Assembly: GCA_017347485.1 (NCBI GenBank)
Contig: AP021857.1
Location: 2,151,390-2,215,389, forward strand
From: Candidatus Desulfobacillus denitrificans
GTDB taxonomy: Bacteria; Pseudomonadota; Gammaproteobacteria; Burkholderiales; Rhodocyclaceae
DNA: 64,000 nt
Direction of reading: 5' to 3'
A model generated the notes under the pieces. The model was not told the DNA's origin and searched no databases. It saw nothing but the letters and a program-made list of their open reading frames with translations. A program made the translations under genes and the position numbers. Positions 15,332 to 23,296 of the stretch are shown one piece after another. The first letter of the stretch is position 1, and each line of letters opens with the position of its first letter.

Positions 15332-16132
15332 CTATACCACCGGATGCGCCGCCTTCGCGCCCTCGAAGAGCGGCCGTGCCGCGGAAAATCCCTTCGGCGC
15401 GGCCATGCGCGGCGCATCGAGCAGGGATTCGGCCAGCGCCTGGGCCAGGCCGGCCGCATCGCCGCAGCGGCCCGTCGCGCCGATCAGCTCCAGCTCGGCG
15501 CCGAGATGCCGTCCGGCCACCTCGCGCAGGTTGTCGAAGACGGTGCGCCCTTCCGCCGGGTCCGCCGGGCCGAGGACGGCAATGCCGAAGCGCCGGCAGC
15601 CGCGCTCCTGCGCCAGGCGCTTGATTTGCGCATAGGCTTGCGTGACGGCGGCGCCCTCCGGCGACAGCGCGACGACGATGCGCTGCGGCTGCGGCAGGAA
15701 ATCCGCGCCGGGATGCGGCGCCGTGTCCGCCAAAACGAAGTCGACGTCCTTGCGCAGGCGCCGCAGCCACTCGGCCAGGGCGCGCCGCTCCATGGCACCG
15801 AGCCGGGCGTGCCGGCGGGCGGCGCGCGCCGCCGGCAGCAGGCGGATCGCCGGCTCCGGCCGCAGCAGCACCTGGGCGGCCGGCACGTCGCGGTTGACCG
15901 CCTGCAGCAGGTCGAAGCGCGAGCGCAGGCCAAAGGCGTCGGTGACGTTGCCGGCGCCGCCGCGCTCGTCGATGACGAGCACTTCCTTGCCGGCCGAGGC
16001 CAATGCGCGCGCCAGGGCGGCCACCAAAGCGCCGCGTTCGACGGAGCCGGCGAAGGCGACGCCGGTCGGGCCGCGCGCGCCGGCGAAGAGCTTTCTCAGG
16101 CCGGCGGCCTGGTCCTCGAACAGGCTAGCCAT
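15332..16132 (-). CDS. flhG: FlhG/FleN-like MinD family flagellar number regulator with a degenerate P-loop
   Basis: 266 residues. The N-terminal helix DQAAGLRKLFAG matches the activation helix of FlhG, which stimulates FlhF. The MinD fold is visible (VLVIDERGGAGNVTDAFGLR). However, the deviant Walker A motif, normally KGGVGKT, is replaced by AGSVERGALVAALA with no lysine, and the Walker B-like Asp sits in VDFVLADTAPHP. Nucleotide binding may be lost or different. The start overlaps the end of flhF by 8 bp, as expected for a coupled pair. Confidence 0.85.
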   Translation of the reverse strand: MASLFEDQAAGLRKLFAGARGPTGVAFAGSVERGALVAALARALASAGKEVLVIDERGGAGNVTDAFGLRSRFDLLQAVNRDVPAAQVLLRPEPAIRLLPAARAARRHARLGAMERRALAEWLRRLRKDVDFVLADTAPHPGADFLPQPQRIVVALSPEGAAVTQAYAQIKRLAQERGCRRFGIAVLGPADPAEGRTVFDNLREVAGRHLGAELELIGATGRCGDAAGLAQALAESLLDAPRMAAPKGFSAARPLFEGAKAAHPVV

Positions 16133-17546
16133 GCGACACCCCGATGTTTTGGCCGGCGCGGGCCGCGCCCGCCGACATCAGCAGGCCGGCCTCGTCGCCG
16201 ACCAGGCGGTGCGGCGAATGCTCCGGCAGGCCTTTCAGGGCGCGGTGCAGCAGATAGGCGCGGTTGGGCAGGTGCAGGTCCTCCGGCACGCGCTGGCCGT
16301 TGGCGACGTAATGCAGCTCGAGGCGGTGGCGGACCAGGATGTCGAGCGCCGGGGCGAGGCTCACCGCCTCGTCCACCTTGGTGAGGATGGCGCCGGCCAG
16401 CTCGCCGGCGCGGGCCTCGCGGCCGTAGGCGCGCACGACGTCGTCGAGGGTGTCGCCGCGGCCGGTGGCGTTCACCAGCAGCAGGCGCCGCACGTCGCCG
16501 GCGTTGTCCAGCATCGCCGCCTGCTCGGCGACGAGCCGGTCGCGCTGGCTCATGCCGATGGTGTCGATCAGCACCAGGTGCTTGCCGGCCAGATCGGCCA
16601 GGGTGCGGCGCAGGTCGGCGGCGTCGCGCACGGCGTGCACCTGCACGCCGAGGATGCGGCCGTAGATGCGCAGCTGCTCGTGCGCGCCGATGCGGTAGCC
16701 GTCGGTGGTGAGCAGCGCCACGCTGTCGGCGCCATGGCGCACGACGCCGCGCGCCGCCAGCTTGGCGGTGGTGGTGGTCTTGCCGACGCCGGTCGGGCCG
16801 ACCAGCGCGTAGATGCCGCCGGCGTCGACGATCTCGTCGTCGCTGCCGGCGGTATGCAGGTTGCGGCCGAGCACGCCCTTCAGCCAGGCCTGGCCCGCCT
16901 CGCGCGTGGTCCCCGCCGGCAGGCTGTCGACCAGCCGCCGCGACAGCTGCGCCGAGAAGCCGGCATCCAGCAGCTCGGTGAGCAGCAGGGTCTTCGCCGG
17001 CGCCTCGTGGCCGAGGCCGCTCCAGGCAAAGCCGGCCAGCTGCTGCTCGATGAGGCCCTTGATGCCGGCCAGCTCGCGGAAGAGTTGCGCCCCCGGCTCG
17101 AAAGAATCGGTCGCGCCGCCCCCCGCGGGGGCCGAGTCGATCCCGGGGCGGCCCGGCGATTGGCCTGTGCGCTTGCCGTCGCCGGCGGGTGCCATGGCGC
17201 CGTCCCGCGCCGACTGACTTTTGCGCGCCGCCGGCTTCGCCGCGGCCGGCTGCCATTCGCGCACGGCCTTCTTCTCCGGCGCGGCGGCGGGCGCGCGGGC
17301 GGCTTGCGCCGGCCGGCGCGATCCGCCGGACAGGCTGACGGTGAAATCCTCGTCGCGCTCGATGCGCGGCGCGTCGGCGAACGGCGCCGCCGGCGCATCG
17401 GGAATCTCGCGGGCGAGGACGGCGGCGATCTCGACGCCGCCGTCGACGCTGCGATTCGACAGCACGATGGCGTCGCCGCCGAGCTCATCCTTCACCTGGC
17501 GCAGGGCTTCGCGCGCGGTCTTTCCGAAATAGCGCTTGATGTTCAT
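16125..17546 (-). CDS. flhF: Flagellar SRP-type GTPase FlhF
   Basis: 473 residues. An N-terminal basic region begins MNIKRYFGKTAREALRQVKD; a long low-complexity Ala/Arg/Pro linker follows; the NG GTPase domain occupies about 190-460 with G1 ALVGPTGVGKTTTTAKLAAR, DTIGMSQRD and the later TKVDE. FlhF sets the position of the new flagellum, normally at the pole. The linker contains a copy of the 25-bp repeat (KSQSARDGA). It lies 12 bp downstream of flhA. Confidence 0.95.
   Translation of the reverse strand: MNIKRYFGKTAREALRQVKDELGGDAIVLSNRSVDGGVEIAAVLAREIPDAPAAPFADAPRIERDEDFTVSLSGGSRRPAQAARAPAAAPEKKAVREWQPAAAKPAARKSQSARDGAMAPAGDGKRTGQSPGRPGIDSAPAGGGATDSFEPGAQLFRELAGIKGLIEQQLAGFAWSGLGHEAPAKTLLLTELLDAGFSAQLSRRLVDSLPAGTTREAGQAWLKGVLGRNLHTAGSDDEIVDAGGIYALVGPTGVGKTTTTAKLAARGVVRHGADSVALLTTDGYRIGAHEQLRIYGRILGVQVHAVRDAADLRRTLADLAGKHLVLIDTIGMSQRDRLVAEQAAMLDNAGDVRRLLLVNATGRGDTLDDVVRAYGREARAGELAGAILTKVDEAVSLAPALDILVRHRLELHYVANGQRVPEDLHLPNRAYLLHRALKGLPEHSPHRLVGDEAGLLMSAGAARAGQNIGVSHG
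17198..17222 (-). repeat. 25-bp dispersed repeat, copy 3 (in the flhF linker)
   Basis: Minus strand AAAAGTCAGTC, GGCGCGGG, ACGGCG. It is read in frame as Lys-Ser-Gln-Ser-Ala-Arg-Asp-Gly, a different frame from the flgH copy. Confidence 0.75.
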
Positions 17547-17557
17547 GATGGTTCCTC

Positions 17558-19642
17558 CTACTTGCTACCGATGATGGCGGTGACCTTGATGGTGCGCGAA
17601 TCCGGCACTTCGCCGTTCGCGATGACTTTCAGCTGGGGCACGGCGCGGCGCAGGAAGCGCGACAGCAGCCAGCGCAGCGGCCCCGGCACCAGCAGCACGG
17701 CGGGCAGGCCGATCTCTTCCTGGCGCTGCGCGGCGGCGGTGGTCTGGCGCAGCAGCGTGTCGGCCAGCCCCGGTTCGATGCCGCTGCCGTCGGGGCCGAC
17801 GGTCTGCACCGCCTGCAGCAGCACGCGCTCGAGCGAAGGATCGAGGGCCATCACCGACAGGTCGGCGTTGCCCGGATAGAGCTGCTGCACGATGGAGCGG
17901 CCGAGGGCGACGCGCACCTGGGCGGTGAGCTCGGCGGCGTCCTGCGTGCGCGGCGCGTGCTCGGCGATCGTCTCGACGATGCTGCGCATGTCGCGCAGGG
18001 TGACGCCCTCTTCCAGCAGGTTCTGCAGCACGCGCTGCACGACGGCCAGCGGAATCAGCTTCGGCACCAGGTCCTCGATCAGCTTCGGCGCATCCTTGGC
18101 GAAGTGGTCGAGCAGCGACTGCGCCTCCTGGCGGCCGAGCAGCTCGGCGGCGTGGCCGAGGATGATGTGGTTGAGGTGGGTCGCCACCACCGTGCTGGCA
18201 TCGACCACCGTGTAGCCGAGGGCGTGCGCCTGGTCGCGCAGGGTCGCCTCGATCCAGATCGCCGGCAGGCCGAAGGCCGGGTCCTTCGTCTGCACGCCCG
18301 GCAGCGTGCCGGCGACGCGCCCCGGATTGATGGCGAGGAACAGGCCCGGCCAGGCTTCGCCCGAACCGACCTCGACGCCCTTCAGCAGCACGCGGTAGCC
18401 GTTCGGCTTGAGTTCCAGGTTGTCGCGGATGTGCACCGGCGCCGAGAGGAAGCCGACCTCCTGGGCGAACTTCTTGCGCAGGCCGCGGATGCGCTTCAGC
18501 AGCTCGCCGTCCTGGCCCTTGTCCACCAGCGGGATCAGGCGGTAGCCGACTTCCAGCCCGAGCACGTCCACCGGCGCCACGTCGGCCCAGCTCGCCTCCA
18601 GCGCCTCGGCCGGCGCGGCGGCGGCCGGGGCGGCCGGCTTTTCCTCCGCCGGCCGGGCCTGCTTCCGCACCATCCAGTACGCCAGGCCGCCGACCGCGGC
18701 GGCGAACAGCAGGAAGGCGAAGTGCGGCATGCCGGGAATCAGGCCGAGGATGCCGAGGATGGCGGCGGTGAGCATCAGCACCTGCGGGTTGGCGAAGACC
18801 TGGCCGACGAACTGCTGGCCGATGTCCTCGTCGGTGGCCACCCGGCTCACCACCAGGCCGGCGGCGGTGGAGATGATCAGCGCCGGGATCTGCGCGACGA
18901 GGCCGTCGCCGATGGTCAGCAGGGTGTAGTTCTGCGCCGCGCGCGCCATGTCCATGTCGTGCTGCAGCACGCCGACGATGAGCCCGCCGATGATGTTGAT
19001 GAAGAGGATCAGGATGCCGGCGACGGCGTCGCCGCGGACGAACTTCGAGGCGCCGTCCATGGAGCCGAAGAAGTCCGCCTCCTGGGCGATCTCGGTGCGG
19101 CGCTTTCTCGCCACGTCCTCGCCGATCAGGCCGGCGTTGAGGTCGGCGTCGATGGCCATCTGCTTGCCCGGCATGGCGTCGAGGGTGAAGCGCGCGGAGA
19201 CCTCGGCGATGCGGCCGGCGCCCTTGGTGATGACGACGAAGTTGATCACCACCAGGATCACGAACACCACCAGGCCGACGGCGTAGTTGCCGCCGACGAG
19301 GAAGTGGCCGAAGGCCTCGATCACCTTGCCGGCGGCGTCGCCGCCGGTGTGCCCCTCGAGCAGGATGACGCGGGTCGAGGCGACGTTGAGCGACAGGCGC
19401 AGCAGCGTGGTCACCAGCAGCACGGTCGGGAAGATGGAGAAGTCGAGCGGCTTCTTGGTGTACATCGACACCAGCAGCACCATCACCGCCAGCGCGATGT
19501 TGAAGGTGAAGGACAGGTCGAGCAGCAGCGGCGGCAGCGGCAGCACCATCATCGACAGGATCATGACGATGAGCAGCGGCGCGCCGAGCTGGCGCAGGTT
19601 GCCGCCGGAGAACATGCCGCGCAGGGTCAGTTCGCCGTTCAT
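17558..19642 (-). CDS. flhA: Flagellar type III export gate protein FlhA
   Basis: 694 residues. About eight membrane helices occupy the first 320 residues, with the FHIPEP-type loop (DAMPGKQMAIDADLNAGLIG). The cytoplasmic domain, about 350-694, forms the nonameric ring that docks chaperone-substrate complexes. A 133-bp gap of heptamer repeats separates it from flhB, so the two may be less tightly coupled than usual. Full length and intact. Confidence 0.97.
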   Translation of the reverse strand: MNGELTLRGMFSGGNLRQLGAPLLIVMILSMMVLPLPPLLLDLSFTFNIALAVMVLLVSMYTKKPLDFSIFPTVLLVTTLLRLSLNVASTRVILLEGHTGGDAAGKVIEAFGHFLVGGNYAVGLVVFVILVVINFVVITKGAGRIAEVSARFTLDAMPGKQMAIDADLNAGLIGEDVARKRRTEIAQEADFFGSMDGASKFVRGDAVAGILILFINIIGGLIVGVLQHDMDMARAAQNYTLLTIGDGLVAQIPALIISTAAGLVVSRVATDEDIGQQFVGQVFANPQVLMLTAAILGILGLIPGMPHFAFLLFAAAVGGLAYWMVRKQARPAEEKPAAPAAAAPAEALEASWADVAPVDVLGLEVGYRLIPLVDKGQDGELLKRIRGLRKKFAQEVGFLSAPVHIRDNLELKPNGYRVLLKGVEVGSGEAWPGLFLAINPGRVAGTLPGVQTKDPAFGLPAIWIEATLRDQAHALGYTVVDASTVVATHLNHIILGHAAELLGRQEAQSLLDHFAKDAPKLIEDLVPKLIPLAVVQRVLQNLLEEGVTLRDMRSIVETIAEHAPRTQDAAELTAQVRVALGRSIVQQLYPGNADLSVMALDPSLERVLLQAVQTVGPDGSGIEPGLADTLLRQTTAAAQRQEEIGLPAVLLVPGPLRWLLSRFLRRAVPQLKVIANGEVPDSRTIKVTAIIGSK

Positions 19643-19652
19643 GGCTGCGCTC

Positions 19653-19775
19653 CGGTTTCGGGTTTCGGGTTTCGGGTAAACGGTTTCGGGTTTCGGGTTT
19701 CGGGTTTCGGGTTAACACCGAACGCCCCCGCGAGCGACGGTTTCAACTCGAAACCCGAAACCCGCAACTCGAAAC
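19653..19775. repeat. GGTTTCG heptamer repeats with inverted arms between flhB and flhA
   Basis: Two runs of GGTTTCG units (19653-19676 and 19682-19713) are followed by GAAACCC units in the opposite sense (19747-19774). The arms can pair into a long hairpin in the flhBA transcript. No gene fits in the gap. The flhB stop directly adjoins the inverted arm and the flhA start lies about 10 bp beyond the other end. Confidence 0.85.
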
Positions 19776-20909
19776 TCACAAAACCCCCGGATCGAGTTCC
19801 GCCGGCACCGGCAGGTCGGCGGGCAGCTGCGGCGCCCGGCCGCCGCGCGCCAGCCAGGCGTTGAGCTGGTAGACATAGGCCATCACCTCGGCCACGGCGC
19901 GGAACAGCGCCGGCGGGATGGTCTGGTCGAGGTCGGTATGCGCGTAGAGGGCGCGCGCCAGCGGCGGCGCCTCCAGCAGCGGCACGTCGTGCGCCTGCGC
20001 GATCTCGCGGATGCGCTGGGCGATGACGCCGCGGCCCTTGGCCACCACGCGCGGCGCCGGCATCTTCTCGTCGTAGGCCAGCGCCACGGCGAAATGCGTC
20101 GGGTTGGTGACCACCACCTGCGCCGTCGGCACGGCGGCCATCATGCGGCGGCGGGCGATCTCGCGCTGCTGGCTGCGGATGCGCGCCTTCAGCTGCGGGT
20201 CGCCCTCCATCTCCTTCATCTCCTTGCGCACCTCCTCCTTGCTCATGCGCAGCTTCTTGTGGTACTGCCAGAGCTGGAAGGGCACGTCGAGGGCGACGAT
20301 GAGGGCCATCGCGGCGACGATGACCAGGGTGCTGAAGAGGATCGTCCGGCCCAGCGCATGCAGGCCGCTCTCGAGCGGCTGGCCGATCAGGGCGAACACC
20401 TGCTCCTGTTCGTGCACGATCACCCAGGCCACCACGAGGCCGACCAGCCCGGCCTTCATGACGCCCTTCACCAGCTCGCCGACGCTGTGCATGGAGAACA
20501 TGCGGCCGAAGCCCTTCAGCGGATCGAGCCGCGTCCAGTCCGGCGCCAGCGCCTTGCTGGAAAAGTTCAGCCCGCCCATCGCGAAGGGGCCGGCCAGCGC
20601 CGCCACCACCAGGAACAGCAGGAGCGGCCCGATCGAGGTGAGCGCCGCCCAGGCCTGCTCGAGGAACAGGGCCGGCAGGCGCGCCTCGTCGAAAGCCGCC
20701 TCGCGGCCAAAAGTCAGTCCCCGCGAGACGGCGCCGCCGATGCGCCCGGCCAACCAGGAGCCGGTCACCCACAGCGCACCGCTGCCGGCCATCAGGACGA
20801 GGAAGGCCGACAGCTCGCGCGATTGCGGCACCTGGCCCTCTTCGCGCGCCTGCTCCAGCCGTCGCGGCGACGCTGGTTCGGTTTTTTCGAGATCGGAATC
20901 GTCGGCCAT
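19776..20909 (-). CDS. flhB: Flagellar type III export switch protein FlhB
   Basis: 377 residues. The N-terminus ADDSDLEKTEPASPRRLEQA is the conserved FlhB start; four membrane helices follow; the cytoplasmic domain carries the self-cleaving NPTH motif in VVVTNPTHFAVAL. Cleavage there switches export from hook to filament proteins. It is the first gene of the flhBAFG-fliA-motC run. One copy of the 25-bp repeat lies within it, read from the opposite strand (RGLTF). An ATG at 20909 follows a GGAG site. Confidence 0.96.
   Translation of the reverse strand: MADDSDLEKTEPASPRRLEQAREEGQVPQSRELSAFLVLMAGSGALWVTGSWLAGRIGGAVSRGLTFGREAAFDEARLPALFLEQAWAALTSIGPLLLFLVVAALAGPFAMGGLNFSSKALAPDWTRLDPLKGFGRMFSMHSVGELVKGVMKAGLVGLVVAWVIVHEQEQVFALIGQPLESGLHALGRTILFSTLVIVAAMALIVALDVPFQLWQYHKKLRMSKEEVRKEMKEMEGDPQLKARIRSQQREIARRRMMAAVPTAQVVVTNPTHFAVALAYDEKMPAPRVVAKGRGVIAQRIREIAQAHDVPLLEAPPLARALYAHTDLDQTIPPALFRAVAEVMAYVYQLNAWLARGGRAPQLPADLPVPAELDPGVL
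20709..20733 (+). repeat. 25-bp dispersed repeat, copy 4 (in flhB, antisense)
   Basis: Plus strand AAAAGTCAGTC, CCCGCGAG, ACGGCG, while flhB runs on the minus strand. The inner GTCCC-CGC-GAGAC is almost palindromic. The reverse orientation in a coding gene argues that the DNA word, not the peptide, is conserved. Confidence 0.75.
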
Positions 20910-21024
20910 GGTTGCTTTACTCCATGGCGGCGATTATTGCCGCCTGCGGCAAGGGGCGGCGGGCGGAATAGGGCAGGTTTCCCCCGCCAATTCCCGGCTC
21001 CGCCAGGCAGCGGATGCCTCGTTT

Positions 21025-21280
21025 CGCAGGGCCGATATTTGGTACGATCCGCACCATACGACTGGTTCACTTCGCATCCCCGACCCCGATGCCGCATCCA
21101 TTCGACCCGCCCCCGGCCCGCACCCCCATCGCCGTGCTGGCCATCGGCCTCGCCACCGTCCAGCGCATCGTGTTGCGACACGGCGGCCGCATCTGGGCCG
21201 AAGCGACGCCCGGTCGCGGCGCCACCTGCAGCTTCACGCTGCCGGGCGTCGAGGACGACAGCGCCGATCAGGCCCGGTAG
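21025..21280 (+). pseudogene. Internally deleted histidine-kinase remnant
   Basis: The leader and first 16 codons ([20 protein letters not shown]) match the kinase gene at 23297 essentially base for base for about 145 bp. The frame then jumps at CATCGGCCT into the last ATP-binding segment ([20 protein letters not shown]), which is similar to but diverged from that kinase. All PAS and HisKA parts are missing. The word CATCGGCCT occurs at both equivalent places in the intact gene, so deletion at a short repeat is likely. Its end overlaps the receptor gene stop (21268-21280). Confidence 0.85.
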
Positions 21281-22956
21281 CGCGACACCGATTCCCGCAG
21301 GCGTCCCGCCAGTCCGTCAAGCCGGCACGCGGTTTCCGCCGCGCCGGCCGCCGCCGCGCTGTTTGTCTCCGTCATCTGGGCGATGCGCTCGATGTTCGAC
21401 GCCACCTGCTGCACGGCCGCGTCCTGTTCCCGGATCGCTTCGGCGATCGCCTGCACGTTCTGCGCCACCTCGCCGGAATCGGCGCCGACGCAGCGCAGGG
21501 CGGCCTCGGTGTCCCCGACCAGCTTCAGGCTGCCGGCGGCCTGCTGGTCAGCTTTGCGCATGCCCGTCACCGTGCCGCCGATCTGCTCCTGGATGTCGCG
21601 GATGAGGCCGGCAATCTCCTCGGTAGCGCCGGCGGTGCGCTCGGCCAGTTTCCTCACCTCGTCGGCCACCACGGCGAAACCACGCCCCGTCTCGCCGGCA
21701 CGCGCCGCCTCGATCGCGGCGTTGAGCGCCAGCAGATTGGTCTGATCGGCGATCTCCTTGATCACCTGGACGATGCCGCCGATTTTCTGCGAGCTCCTGT
21801 CGAGCGCTTCGACGCTGTTGCCCGAGGCGCGGATCAGCCCGGCGATGGCATTCACGTTCGTCACCGTCTCGGCCATGGCGGTGAGCGCCCGATCCACGCC
21901 GGCACGCGCTGCGCCGACCACCCCGTTGGCGCTGCGCGCATGGGTCGCCGTCTCGCTCACGCTGACGGAAGCCTCTTCGACCGCCGCCGCCACCGAGGCC
22001 GAGGCCTCGGCCTGCGCCGCCGAACCCTTCGTCACCTGCTCGCTGGCCGCGGACAAGGCGCGCGAGGCATCGGCGATGGCATCGCTGGAGCGCTTGGCAT
22101 CGGCGATGATGTCGCGGAATTTCTGCATCAACCGGTTGAGGGCCTGGCCGGCCTGAACGGTTTCCTGCGTGCCCGCCAGCGGCGCGTCGCGCGTGAAATC
22201 GTCGTTTACGGCTGCGTATTCCGCCGCCGCCACGACGGCATTGAGCGGGCGGCGCAGACTGCGCACGATCATCGCGAATATCGCTGCCCCGGCGACGATG
22301 CAGATGAGCAGCACGCCGGCCACATTCAGGAAACTGCCCGCGATCTGCCGCTCGATATCGCCAATGGGAATCGTCACCGCCATTACTCCGCGCACATCGC
22401 CCACCTTCCAGTCGCGCTTCGGCGAATCGGGATGGCTGTTGTGGCAGTTCGTGCAGGTCTCGTTCACCATGACATCAGCCCGGGCCAGCCGCATCACGGG
22501 GCCGCCGGCGCGCTGCTCGATGCGGTGGAACTCCCCCTGCGGATTTTTTTCCAGCCAGTCCAGCGCCGCCACCTCGAAGGCATCGAGCCGAACCTCCTCT
22601 CCCTTGCGAAAGGCAAAGGGCTGATGCGAAAACAGGCGCAAGCCGTTGCCGGACATGTCCGATTCGGCCAGCGCCCGGATCAGTGTGGCGGGCACGGGGA
22701 TGCGATCGGCACGCCCGGAAAAATCGTGGCTGACGGCCATGCCGTTCGACTGGAATTTCGGCACGATTTCCTTTGCGTAGAATTGGCGGGCATTGGCCGC
22801 GGCGGCAAGCGCGCTGCGGGCGGCGGAAAGGCCGGCTTCCTCGAGCGCAGACTCTTTCAGGACGAAGCCGTTCCAGACCAGCGCCGTCACGAGCAATAGC
22901 GTCACCGCCGCCGCACCGAGCAGCAGGCGACCGCCCAAGGTGTCTTTCAATCTCAT
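21268..22956 (-). CDS. Methyl-accepting chemotaxis protein with a heme-binding (Tll0287/DUF3365-like) sensor domain
   Basis: 562 residues from an ATG preceded by AAGGAGG. Helix 1 is at about 10-32. The periplasmic region, about 35-205, has a c-type heme site Cys168-Thr-Asn-Cys-His172 and the surrounding pattern ([20 protein letters not shown]) of the Tll0287-like domain. Helix 2 ([20 protein letters not shown]), a HAMP region, and the signalling hairpin with [20 protein letters not shown] follow. It probably senses redox state, oxygen or NO. A FliA promoter lies 146 bp upstream. It has no C-terminal CheR/CheB tether pentapeptide. Confidence 0.9.
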   Translation of the reverse strand: MRLKDTLGGRLLLGAAAVTLLLVTALVWNGFVLKESALEEAGLSAARSALAAAANARQFYAKEIVPKFQSNGMAVSHDFSGRADRIPVPATLIRALAESDMSGNGLRLFSHQPFAFRKGEEVRLDAFEVAALDWLEKNPQGEFHRIEQRAGGPVMRLARADVMVNETCTNCHNSHPDSPKRDWKVGDVRGVMAVTIPIGDIERQIAGSFLNVAGVLLICIVAGAAIFAMIVRSLRRPLNAVVAAAEYAAVNDDFTRDAPLAGTQETVQAGQALNRLMQKFRDIIADAKRSSDAIADASRALSAASEQVTKGSAAQAEASASVAAAVEEASVSVSETATHARSANGVVGAARAGVDRALTAMAETVTNVNAIAGLIRASGNSVEALDRSSQKIGGIVQVIKEIADQTNLLALNAAIEAARAGETGRGFAVVADEVRKLAERTAGATEEIAGLIRDIQEQIGGTVTGMRKADQQAAGSLKLVGDTEAALRCVGADSGEVAQNVQAIAEAIREQDAAVQQVASNIERIAQMTETNSAAAAGAAETACRLDGLAGRLRESVSRYRA

Positions 22957-23101
22957 GGCCTGCCTCCTTGCCAATACCGGCTCGCCGGTTGTCGTAAAAG
23001 GACAGGCTACCGCTCGCCCGCGAGTGGGCAGCCCCGCCTATAGACGGGATGGCGGCAGGACAGGCAGGAATGGAGCTTGTCCTCGCAACACAGTAAGCGA
23101 A

Positions 23102-23128
23102 TTAACGGCAGTCGCAAGCCCGGCTTGA
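23102..23128 (-). promoter_or_regulatory. FliA (sigma-28) promoter of the heme chemoreceptor
   Basis: Minus strand TCAAGCCG, 11 bp, GCCGTTAA. The -35 is weaker than in other copies, the -10 matches. It points at the chemoreceptor gene and leaves a leader of about 140 bp. The rest of 22957-23296 holds the kinase leader duplicated at 21025. Confidence 0.6.
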
Positions 23129-23296
23129 GGGCTCTTGCCGTGACGTTATGATCAATCGTGCCATGCAGTCCGCTGCGGGCAGGGTTGGCGATTGCCGCCT
23201 GCGGCAAGAGCCGGCGAGCGGATTCCACGATTCGCAGGGCCGATATTTGGTACGATCCGCACCATACGACTGGTTCACTTCGCATCCCCGACCCCG

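Noticed and set aside
8089..19775. Telomere-like ends or origin from the GGTTTCG repeats
   Set aside because: Both sites lie inside an ordered bacterial operon. There is no sign of a linear end, no dnaA boxes and no replication gene.
20935..20953. Terminator or operator at GGCGGC-N7-GCCGCC before flhB
   Set aside because: The stem is short, there is no T run, and such words are expected in DNA of this GC content.
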